Positions 33,832-41,344 of a DNA stretch of 44,349 bases are shown in pieces. Made by a program: the position numbers and the translations under genes. Position 1 is the stretch's first letter; every line of letters starts with the position of its first letter. The notes beneath the pieces are model-generated. The model searched no databases and was not told where the DNA came from. It saw only the letters and a program-made list of their open reading frames with translations. Source of the DNA: Acidobacteria bacterium UBA2990 (GTDB lineage: Bacteria; Acidobacteriota; Vicinamibacteria; Vicinamibacterales; UBA8438); NCBI GenBank assembly GCA_002347025.1, contig DEAE01000031.1:1-44349 (forward strand), in the 5' to 3' direction.

Positions 33832-34827
33832 CTACCTCTTCGCTGCCTCCTGGGCATCTTCTGCGCGACCGCCGGCCAAGATACCCACCATGCCCTCATT
33901 CCCTTCATGGCATGCGTATTCATACATGATGTCGTTGAGTGCCTCAAATGGAAAGGCGACAGTCCACGGTCGTGTATACATCTGCGGATCGCTGACCTCG
34001 ATCTCGTATTCCATCCTATCTCCGACCCTGGTGAATCGCTCAACCAACTTCATGCCTTTACCAGACCCCTCGTGTGAGCTGAACAGCGACCACGGTTGCA
34101 AGGCGCTCGCTCGAGCGTCGATGTTAGCTGTCTCCACCACGAGGGTATCACCCTCCCAGTGCCCTCGTGACAGTCCGTTCCATTGAGTGATCTGGCCGGA
34201 GACCTGTGGACGCCCGTCCAACGGTACAACGCGTAGCTCATGCACCTGCTCCAAAAGCATCACCACATATCCAGGACTTTGAAATACCTGCATGTTGTTA
34301 TTGTAGGAACGTGGAAACATGGCGTTCGGCATACCACCTCGCGTAACACAGCGCTCCCAAATGTGGCGGTCCTCCCAAGTATCGTCAAGCTCCATTCCAC
34401 CAGGAGCCTTCAGCCGAGATGTGCTGGCACTTTCACCAGCTTGGGTCAGTGGTGGAAACTTACCGCTTGGAGGATCAACGAGCATGGACGTCCGGTTCGA
34501 ACGGGCCCCTCGTTCCATCCAAAAGTTATTGTAGGCGCCAACACTACCACCTGCCTGTGTTCTACGAGCCTCTGCAAGCGACAATGCTTCGTTACGGGCG
34601 TCGGTCTCCGCACGGATCTCGGACACCTCTTCCTCACTCAGCGTCTGCCGCCCTTCATATTCGTCGGGCCGCTCCATCGGCGTCGCCCCTGACGAGTGCC
34701 AAATACCTTGCAAGTCGGGGTCCCCCCAAGGGGTAGTCGACTGCCCTGCGACCGCACCGGATGCGAAAACCGACAAGGCCGCCACCACAGTCAGAATACT
34801 GCCCACACGAATCCGCCGATAGCTCAT
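33832..34827 (-). CDS. Exported WEGDTLVV-family protein, member 5
   Basis: A 331-residue exported protein of the same family as the four at 13-18.5 kb. The signal segment (R-V-G-S-I-L-T-V-V-A-A-L-S-V-F-A) ends near V-A-G-Q. Blocks are G-D-P-D-L-Q-G-I-W-H-S, T-S-M-L-V-D-P-P-S-G-K-F-P, N-N-N-M-Q-V-F-Q-S-P-G-Y, G-H-W-E-G-D-T-L-V-V-E-T-A-N, L-V-E-R-F-T-R-V, Y-T-R-P-W-T and E-Y-A-C-H-E-G-N-E-G. It is closer to member 1 than to members 2 and 4. GGGGAGG precedes the ATG at 34827; the longer frame upstream has no site. It stands alone, not in the 13-18 kb cluster. Function unknown. Confidence 0.88.
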   Translation of the reverse strand: MSYRRIRVGSILTVVAALSVFASGAVAGQSTTPWGDPDLQGIWHSSGATPMERPDEYEGRQTLSEEEVSEIRAETDARNEALSLAEARRTQAGGSVGAYNNFWMERGARSNRTSMLVDPPSGKFPPLTQAGESASTSRLKAPGGMELDDTWEDRHIWERCVTRGGMPNAMFPRSYNNNMQVFQSPGYVVMLLEQVHELRVVPLDGRPQVSGQITQWNGLSRGHWEGDTLVVETANIDARASALQPWSLFSSHEGSGKGMKLVERFTRVGDRMEYEIEVSDPQMYTRPWTVAFPFEALNDIMYEYACHEGNEGMVGILAGGRAEDAQEAAKR

Positions 34828-35247
34828 TACAACCTCCCCTATATAACTCGCAGACACCAACGTCTCTGCTGCTAGTTCGCGCCCTACAAACGTGGCACAT
34901 ACTCCCCTCAGGATCAAGGGTTGATTCATCGACATAATGTCGTTTCTGCGTAATCGCACCCTACCCGGCACCAGGAAACACCATAAATAAGGGACTTTCC
35001 TCTATGGACATCACCCTCTCCCTCGCACTACAGGAGAGCACGCTCGGGCATCAATTGTCCCGGCCCATCGAATCGCTACTTCCAAATCAACGACTTGGTC
35101 GCTTGCAAACCCCTCTAACCCCAACTACCAACAAATGGTTAACCTAGGCTAGGATCGTGCTTTTAGTGATACAGATTAGTCACTATTGTGAGAACGTTTT
35201 AACGTCTCAATGCTAACGATGGCAACCACCTCTCCCAAGGAGGGCAG
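34828..35247. other. Intergenic region between divergent member 5 and MBL genes
   Basis: A 420-base gap. The right end holds two inverted repeats (35164-35185 and 35190-35208) listed separately. The left two thirds show no coding frame with family features and no stable hairpin. Confidence 0.45.
35164..35208 (+). promoter_or_regulatory. Two inverted repeats upstream of the MBL-fold gene
   Basis: TAGTGA (35164-35169) and TCACTA (35180-35185) form a perfect 6-base inverted repeat with a 10-base spacer. Five bases later GAGAACGTT and AACGTCTC (35190-35208) form a near-perfect one around TT. They lie 40-85 bases before the start codon, a usual operator position. No convincing -35/-10 pair was identified. 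Confidence 0.35.
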
Positions 35248-36360
35248 ATGAGAGCGTCAATCCTTGTGCTGCTAGCCGCAGCAGTCATGACCACTTCGAC
35301 CTCGACTCAATCTCCGACTGACGACACATTAACCATTTATCTGATAGACGTCGAAGGTGGAAACGCCACTCTCTTTGTGTCACCAACGGGACAATCGATG
35401 TTGATAGACACTGGTAATGGAGGGACCAATGCCGAACGGGACGTCGGGCGAATCATGACCGCCATTGAAGACGCTGGCCTGGAACACCTGGACTACCTGA
35501 TCACAACCCACTGGCACGGTGACCATTATGGCGGCCTCTCTGAGCTGGCCGACAGGATACCGATTCACCACTACATCGACCACGGACCCACTGTCGAAGA
35601 CAACCAGCAGGTGCAAGACTTCATCGCCGGCCGCTACCGTTCCCTCTACACCACTGCCATGCGGACAATCGTTGAACCCGGGGATAGTATTCCGCTACCG
35701 AGCATAAACGTACAAGTTATGGCCTCGGCCGGACAAGTACTTCAGCAACCTCTCCTCGGCGGCGGGCTCACCAATCCCTACTGCCCAACATTCGAACGTC
35801 AGGCCGAAGACCTCGGAGACAACGCACAATCAGTCGGTGTTCACATAGGCTTTGGATCATTTCGGGCCCTACATCTCGGCGATTTAACTGTAAATAAAGA
35901 GTTCGACTTGATGTGTCCAATCAACCCAATCGGCTCGGTCGATCTTTACATCGTGTCACATCATGGGTTAAGCACATCTAACGCCCAGGTGCTCGTCCAC
36001 GCAATCGAGCCGAGAGTAGCCATCATGAACAATGGGACCAGGAAAGGTGGAACCCCAGACTCAATGACCACCTTACACACAGCCCCGGGCCTCCAAGACC
36101 TGTGGCAGCTTCATTTCTCGGTCTTAAGTGGCCAGCAATACACGGTACCTGGGGTGTTCATCGCCAATTCCGTTGATGACCAGCCAAGCACAATGCCGCT
36201 AACGCCAATGCCCGCACCACGCCGAGGGTCTAACGCAGGGCCACCACCGGCACACAGCGGGCCAGCCCACTGGATCCAGGTAAAAGCTCATCGAGACGGG
36301 AGCTTTGAGGTGGTGAATAGCAGAAACGGTTTCAGCAAATCGTACGCTGCCCTGCGGTAA
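35248..36360 (+). CDS. Exported MBL-fold metallohydrolase (ComEC-domain-like)
   Basis: A 370-residue protein with a signal peptide (residues 1-20) and a metallo-beta-lactamase fold. The metal-binding motif H-W-H-G-D-H is at residues 88-93, D54 lies in M-L-I-D-T-G-N-G-G, and later ligands are in H-L-G-D-L-T and S-H-H-G-L-S. The opening I-Y-L-I-D-V-E-G-G-N-A corresponds to the I-D-V-G-Q-G-D-A of ComEC-type hydrolase domains, with the Gly-Gln-Gly-Asp replaced. A Pro-rich linker (P-M-P-A-P-R-R-G) leads to a small C-terminal strand region. AAGGAGG precedes the ATG. The substrate is unknown. Confidence 0.9.
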   Translation: MRASILVLLAAAVMTTSTSTQSPTDDTLTIYLIDVEGGNATLFVSPTGQSMLIDTGNGGTNAERDVGRIMTAIEDAGLEHLDYLITTHWHGDHYGGLSELADRIPIHHYIDHGPTVEDNQQVQDFIAGRYRSLYTTAMRTIVEPGDSIPLPSINVQVMASAGQVLQQPLLGGGLTNPYCPTFERQAEDLGDNAQSVGVHIGFGSFRALHLGDLTVNKEFDLMCPINPIGSVDLYIVSHHGLSTSNAQVLVHAIEPRVAIMNNGTRKGGTPDSMTTLHTAPGLQDLWQLHFSVLSGQQYTVPGVFIANSVDDQPSTMPLTPMPAPRRGSNAGPPPAHSGPAHWIQVKAHRDGSFEVVNSRNGFSKSYAALR

Positions 36361-36575
36361 GGGTGACGCGATTACCGTGATCACGAAATCCGTTGCAACG
36401 CTACACCCTTGTCCACTGGCGGTTCAAGACTGACCAACACTATTCCAATGCTCACGTCAGGAACAGCAGCAGGCCTGCAAAGTCAGAGCGCGTTTACCGA
36501 TAAAGGGCAAGTGACTGTTCATCTGCCGTGCTCTTTTCCATATGAGGTTTAACTCAACAACTCCCTGAAGACGGC

Positions 36576-36917
36576 TCAGGCCCGCCAGTCCACAAACACC
36601 TCATTCGGTGGGGGCACCTGAGGTCCAGTGATTCCATGCGCACCTGTGAGGATTGTTGCTGCGAACCAGCGGTCGAATGGTATATCTGAACTCAAGATTC
36701 GCGATAACACGGTGTCCGGGTCATCGGCCTCTAAATACACAACTACCCAATCGCCTGCTGGTGTGGGCTGCAAGCTAGCGACCTCGCGACGAATACCCAA
36801 GCGACGCCGAGACTCATCATACTCTGTTTTCCGTGTCCCTAGAATCTCTTGGACTGCCGCTTTCCAAGCCTCTGTTTTTCCGGGTAAGATTGGTGCACAA
36901 AACGTCGTTACTGCCAT
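36576..36917 (-). CDS. DUF6176-like small protein
   Basis: A 113-residue cytoplasmic protein starting M-A-V-T-T-F-C-A-P-I-L-P-G-K-T-E. It contains R-R-R-L-G-I-R-R-E, then L-Q-P-T-P-A-G-D-W-V-V-V-Y-L-E-A-D-D-P and F-D-R-W-F-A. The pattern resembles DUF6176 and other small dimeric alpha/beta-barrel (ABM/Dabb-like) proteins. GGGAGGGAAA lies directly before the ATG at 36917, which decides the start; the frame is open 59 codons further up. It is divergent from the glycosyltransferase-like gene. Function unknown. Confidence 0.75.
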   Translation of the reverse strand: MAVTTFCAPILPGKTEAWKAAVQEILGTRKTEYDESRRRLGIRREVASLQPTPAGDWVVVYLEADDPDTVLSRILSSDIPFDRWFAATILTGAHGITGPQVPPPNEVFVDWRA

Positions 36918-37053
36918 TTTCCCTCCCTCATAGTACGGAGGCAGTCGACAAGTCACCTTGTAACGACGCTCTCCAGCCACAACACCGCTAATCCTACTCT
37001 TACCAAACTGAGGGTTCCAACCACCGACTACCATCTGACCACCCAAGACCCTG

Positions 37054-38406
37054 ATGGCTAAACAGCAAAAGGACGTAGTCGCCAAATATCTCAAACACTA
37101 CGCTGAACCTGAATCTGTTGTGGGCACAAGGCTTTCCAAGCTCACAGACCACCTCTTAGTAATTCCCGCACATAATGAATCCGCGACCTTCCTAGAAGGT
37201 ATTCGCCCTGCCCTGACCGCTGCTCACGACCGTGGACAGCGGACCGTATGCATCGTGGTCGTCAACGCCACCGAGGCATCGTCCCAACGAATACATGACA
37301 CTAACCAGAACCTACTTACATCCCTCAAGAGTCACGGCCCCACCGCACGTTTGCACACATTCAACGAAACGCCATGTTGGCATGTCGAGACTAAACACTT
37401 TGATCTTGTTTTGATCGATAAAAACAGCCAGCACAACCGGTTGCCCAAACGGGAGGGAGTCGGTCTAGCAAGAAAGATCGGATGCGACGTAGCGCTAAGC
37501 TACCTCCATGCTGGCTTAAGCAGAGCGAAGTTTATACACATGAGCGACTGCGATGTGCAGTTGCCTGACGACTACTTCACTATGACGGCACCAACCTCAA
37601 GTGCCGCTGTGGTCTATCCCTTTCGTCACGTCCCCTGTGGTAATACAGTGCTCGATGAAGCCCATGCCCGGTACGAAGCGTACCTCCGTTATTACATCCT
37701 AGGGCTGCGCTACGCGAACTCACCATACGCTTTTCACACACTCGGCAGCTGTATCGCTATCGAATCTAGAGCCTATGCAGGTGTACGAGGTATCCCGAAG
37801 CGAGAAGCCGGCGAAGATTTTTATGTCCTGAACAAGCTTGCCAAACTGGGAAAAATACACACGGCAAAGAGTTCTCCCATCACAATCCGTGCGCGCGTTT
37901 CACTGCGCGTTCCCTTTGGCACCGGGCGGGCAACGAGGGAATTGGTCAAGGATATCAATGCCTACCGTATCTACGCACCAAAACTTTTCGCCCTCTTAAG
38001 AGTCTGGCTTCTCGCGCTAGGTGGCATAGGATTGTCTAGTCCAGACAAGGTCTACGACATTGTTCGAAGAAGCCTTACCGCAACCTTACCACCTCAAGAC
38101 TTCAAGCGGCTGGACACGGCTCTGCAAGCCATACAGGCCCCAAAAGCCCTCCGTGAAGCTACCACTCGGAGCACCCTGAATCAGGTTCGTCAGAAATGGG
38201 CCCACGATTGGTTCGATGGATTTCGGACCTTGAAGCTCTTGCACGCTCTGCGGAACACGGGTATCGAAGATCGTCCTTGGCGACAAGCGCTCTCGGAGGC
38301 CTCTTTCTGCAGGTCACCAAACACTGACCTAGATGCGTTGCTTTCAGACCAAGGCCAAACCTTCGAGACCTGTCGCTATCTGGCTGCCCTTGAGAACCTG
38401 AACTAG
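37054..38406 (+). CDS. GT2-like glycosyltransferase
   Basis: A 450-residue protein with a GT-A fold signature: L-L-V-I-P-A-H-N-E-S-A near residue 34, a DxD-like H-M-S-D-C-D-V-Q-L-P-D-D-Y, and K-R-E-A-G-E-D-F-Y-V-L-N-K-L-A, which is the E-D-acceptor motif. There is no signal peptide; hydrophobic L-R-V-W-L-L-A-L-G-G-I-G-L near residue 325 is the only possible membrane contact. The C-terminal 120 residues are helical and not recognised. Family 2 glycosyltransferases build envelope or exported glycans. No other sugar gene is adjacent, so acceptor and donor are unknown. The start ATG has no clear ribosome binding site. Confidence 0.75.
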   Translation: MAKQQKDVVAKYLKHYAEPESVVGTRLSKLTDHLLVIPAHNESATFLEGIRPALTAAHDRGQRTVCIVVVNATEASSQRIHDTNQNLLTSLKSHGPTARLHTFNETPCWHVETKHFDLVLIDKNSQHNRLPKREGVGLARKIGCDVALSYLHAGLSRAKFIHMSDCDVQLPDDYFTMTAPTSSAAVVYPFRHVPCGNTVLDEAHARYEAYLRYYILGLRYANSPYAFHTLGSCIAIESRAYAGVRGIPKREAGEDFYVLNKLAKLGKIHTAKSSPITIRARVSLRVPFGTGRATRELVKDINAYRIYAPKLFALLRVWLLALGGIGLSSPDKVYDIVRRSLTATLPPQDFKRLDTALQAIQAPKALREATTRSTLNQVRQKWAHDWFDGFRTLKLLHALRNTGIEDRPWRQALSEASFCRSPNTDLDALLSDQGQTFETCRYLAALENLN

Positions 38407-38552
38407 GATCGAACCAGCAACTGTCGAGGCACACTCTCAAGCTCCCACCCCATGACAGCGACCAGCCAGGGCAACTCTACTTGTTCATGTAACAAATCCT
38501 GCAACGGTGTACCAAAGCAAGCCAGATCAACTAAAGCGACCTCATCAATCTC

Positions 38553-39242
38553 TCAAAACAGTGCTCTTTCCTTCAGAAGGTCGACAGGACTCAAACACTG
38601 CGGTGAATCATGAGACGGATCGTTAACGTGCCGGCTGACCGGGACGGCTTCCATCGATGAGGCTGCCACCTGACGAGAGATAGAACTCGGCCTACCAACC
38701 TCGGTTTTAGCCGAAAGCCACTCCAGTCGACCTTCGCGATCGAGAATCACGGGCATACGCTGATGTATCGGCTCAACTAATGTGTTGGCAGCTGTCGTCA
38801 AGATCGTAAATGTTTCCAAAACCTGCCCCATGGAGTCGGTCCACCGGTCCCAAAGTCCAGCAAACCCAAACGGGACTCCCCCATTCAGCCGAACTAGAAA
38901 GGGCTGTCGGTCTCGAGATGAGCCCTGCCATTCGTAGAACCCGTCAGCCGCAACAAGGCAACGACGTCGGCGAAAACTGTCTCGGAACACTGATTTCTGA
39001 GCAACAGTCTCTATGCGAGCGTTGATGAGTACGTGGTTGCTACGTTCTTCCCCAACCCAGTGCGGCACCAACCCCCAGCGCATCGACACCAGGCGCCTAG
39101 TACCCCACTCACCAGCCACCACGACTGGTGCCATCTGATTCGGCGCCACGTTAAAACGTGGCGCTAGGGACTGACTATTATCCTCCCCCAGCAATTCATC
39201 CAGGACATCGTTAGGTTTTGCAATCGCGTAACGGCCGCACAC
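38553..39242 (-). CDS. SRAP family protein (YedK/HMCES type)
   Basis: A 229-residue protein that, in the family, crosslinks to abasic sites in single-stranded DNA through Cys2 and shields them. Here the protein begins (GTG) with V-C-G-R-Y-A, so Cys2 is in place after Met removal. Other blocks are F-N-V-A-P-N-Q, R-W-G-L-V-P-H-W, L-I-N-A-R-I-E-T, C-L-V-A-A-D-G-F-Y-E-W and H-Q-R-M-P-V-I-L. The start must be the GTG at 39242 because the family needs Cys at position 2; the frame is open 12 codons further. No ribosome binding site precedes it, so it may be leaderless. Confidence 0.93.
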   Translation of the reverse strand: MCGRYAIAKPNDVLDELLGEDNSQSLAPRFNVAPNQMAPVVVAGEWGTRRLVSMRWGLVPHWVGEERSNHVLINARIETVAQKSVFRDSFRRRRCLVAADGFYEWQGSSRDRQPFLVRLNGGVPFGFAGLWDRWTDSMGQVLETFTILTTAANTLVEPIHQRMPVILDREGRLEWLSAKTEVGRPSSISRQVAASSMEAVPVSRHVNDPSHDSPQCLSPVDLLKERALF

Positions 39243-39421
39243 GGGAGGAGCATACCACTGGCCAAGGCAATCCTGCACCGGCAGAGTCCAAGCGACACGC
39301 CCTTCCTGACTCTAGCCAACTGTTGCGAGGCGACTGCTCCTCACTCACTTCAGGACATCTACCCAAACACATGCAGAAGGTCACAAAAGCCACGTGCACA
39401 GAAACAGCGACCGCGCAAAGC

Positions 39422-40450
39422 TTAGTTGCCTTCTACAGTAAACAAGAGGTCCTTGGTGATCTCAGTGGAAGCTTCATTATCTATTACCGTCATCTCAAGC
39501 CGATAGTCACCAGCAGGAAACGACCCCAGCGGAATCTGCTGACCGGCCGGAAGTTGAAAACCTTCCGTAAGATTGAAAACAGCTGGAAGCGTTTCACTAT
39601 TTAAATCCTGAGGGGGAGTCCGATTAAAGAACTCTTCTCCCCCTGTTCCAATCTGATAGAAATCGTAAGTCACCTGCACGTTCGGCATTCCGGCTGTATG
39701 CCCTGCATTGTAGATCTGGAACACAAAGCGGAGGGTACTCCCAGCAGAATAATTGCTGTCGAACTTCGGAGCAATCCTGGCACTGGCAATGGTATATGGG
39801 AAAAGAATCATTTCTTCCTGAGTGGGCGCCTCAGTTAGAGGCTCAATGTTTTCGACCAAGAAAATAGTGCTGGTCTCCAACTCGTCGTTCCAGAAGTCAG
39901 GAATGGTCAACCGCTCTGTTTTCAAAAGAATCGTTGGCTCAGACCCGATCCCTTCGGCCTCGACTCCGCCTTCGCTATTTAGCAGTGCCACATAAACGTC
40001 GTACTCTCCGCCAGGAGCTTGCAAAGCCCGAGCAATGTGAATTTCTTCGCCACTGACGGTCGAGACTGTAGAGTAAAAAACATCTTCAAAGAGAGCCATG
40101 GGAAGTTCCCCATCGCCACTCGGCTGTGCACCAACCGGAGTGACAGCCAAATAGGTGGCAATGGAAGGTCCGGTAATAACCGTAGAATCGATGACCAATG
40201 TAAAAGGCGTATATGTGTTGCCTTCGACACCCCTCATATAGCTAGGCACGATTTCAAAACCACTCACATCGTCTGCCCGTTCACCCATACGGGCCGCTGT
40301 AACAGTCTCAACCAAAGACCTGATCTCATCGACTTGCCAATCTTCAAAGTCCTCAACACCTTGCGCTCCGACCGGTTGGGCGGCCAAACCCGACAAAGCG
40401 ATCCACGCCGCACTAACCAGCGTAACTGCAGGGAAACTTGTTATTGACAT
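39422..40450 (-). CDS. Exported protein of unknown function
   Basis: A 342-residue exported protein. A signal peptide (residues 1-30, ending V-G-A-Q) is followed by an acidic region and blocks such as S-Y-M-R-G-V-E-G-N-T-Y-T-P-F-T, V-Y-V-A-L-L-N, I-P-D-F-W-N-D-E-L, F-V-F-Q-I-Y-N-A-G and the closing G-S-F-P-A-G-D-Y-R-L-E-M-T-V-I-D-N. The last part looks like an immunoglobulin-like beta sandwich of the kind seen near VWFA-domain proteins in Acidobacteriota. I do not recognise a named family. GAGGAAAG before the ATG at 40450 decides the start. A sensor or surface role is possible but not shown. Confidence 0.75.
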   Translation of the reverse strand: MSITSFPAVTLVSAAWIALSGLAAQPVGAQGVEDFEDWQVDEIRSLVETVTAARMGERADDVSGFEIVPSYMRGVEGNTYTPFTLVIDSTVITGPSIATYLAVTPVGAQPSGDGELPMALFEDVFYSTVSTVSGEEIHIARALQAPGGEYDVYVALLNSEGGVEAEGIGSEPTILLKTERLTIPDFWNDELETSTIFLVENIEPLTEAPTQEEMILFPYTIASARIAPKFDSNYSAGSTLRFVFQIYNAGHTAGMPNVQVTYDFYQIGTGGEEFFNRTPPQDLNSETLPAVFNLTEGFQLPAGQQIPLGSFPAGDYRLEMTVIDNEASTEITKDLLFTVEGN

Positions 40451-40796
40451 GACTTTCCTCATCAAAACCAAACTATCCAAACAAAACAACGGAATAAAGG
40501 TGATAGACGCGTTCAAACTCGTCCAGTCGGATCCAAACCCTGAAACTTTTCGATTCCCCGGCACATCCTATGCTCCAGATAGAACACGCTGAAACCGATA
40601 GCTCCATTAGAGCACGGGCACACCGGCATTTGGTTCCGCAAGCTTGAACATCAATGTTCTAATTATAGCCAAGTCAAAGACTGTCGTTTCGAGTCCTTGG
40701 TTTAACTAACTTTCCATCAATTACTCATGGTTCAACCCGTTTCGACATGCAGCCACAATCAAGGGCCCCATCTCGAAAAGAAAGGCATCAGAGCTG
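40451..40796. other. Intergenic region between divergent exported-protein and SCP2 genes
   Basis: A 346-base gap. It contains the palindrome at 40646-40659. No other structure is visible. Confidence 0.4.
40646..40659. promoter_or_regulatory. Palindrome GAACAT-CA-ATGTTC, candidate operator
   Basis: GAACAT and ATGTTC form a perfect inverted repeat around two bases, midway between divergent genes. The half-sites resemble those of LexA-type boxes (GAAC...GTTC), but the spacer is 6 bases rather than the 4 of the Gram-positive box, so a different regulator is as likely. Confidence 0.35.
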
Positions 40797-41129
40797 ATGA
40801 ATAACGTCACCGTCGACGACATCTTTACCATACATATCCCACAGCGCTTGGCTGACCGGCCGGCACTGGCTAAACAGATCAATGCCAAATTCCAATTTCA
40901 TCTAGGGGAAGGTAAACCTCAGCACTGGGCCCTTGACCTGACAAAGCCAAACGAGCAGTGTAGCCAAACTGAATTGACCGACCCGGACGCCACAATCACA
41001 ATGTCGGGCACAGACTTCCTTGACCTGGTTTCCGGGAGGTTGAACGGGCAGATCGCCTTCATGCAAGGCAAGCTTAAGGTCAAAGGGAAGCTAGCCCTCT
41101 TATTGAAACTCCAGCAGCTCTTCGATTGA
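40797..41129 (+). CDS. SCP2 sterol-binding domain protein
   Basis: A 110-residue single-domain SCP2 protein. It begins V-D-D-I-F-T-I-H-I-P and has Y/F-Q-F-H-L-G-E-G, W-A-L-D-L, then D-P-D-A-T-I-T-M-S-G-T-D-F-L-D-L and L-N-G-Q-I-A-F-M-Q-G-K-L-K-V-K-G, the conserved end of the fold. The domain binds lipids or sterol-like hydrophobic ligands in a cavity; in bacteria the physiological ligand is mostly unknown. The length matches a free-standing domain. GAAAGG precedes the ATG by about 12 bases. No operon partner is evident. Confidence 0.9.
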   Translation: MNNVTVDDIFTIHIPQRLADRPALAKQINAKFQFHLGEGKPQHWALDLTKPNEQCSQTELTDPDATITMSGTDFLDLVSGRLNGQIAFMQGKLKVKGKLALLLKLQQLFD

Positions 41130-41344
41130 AGCTAAGGTTCCCGCCGGCACATATCTGGTTCGACATTGTTGGACTATCTCCACGACCGAGGCAAAGCGCA
41201 TTCATGACTGCACTCATTGGTGAGCAGAAGTCCCCGCAGAGTATCATCCATGGTTAACTGGACCCGTCTCGTCCCATCATGGAACCATCTTGCAGGATAA
41301 TGACGTTCAATTGTTTACAGCTCCGTTCACAGCAAGGACATCCC

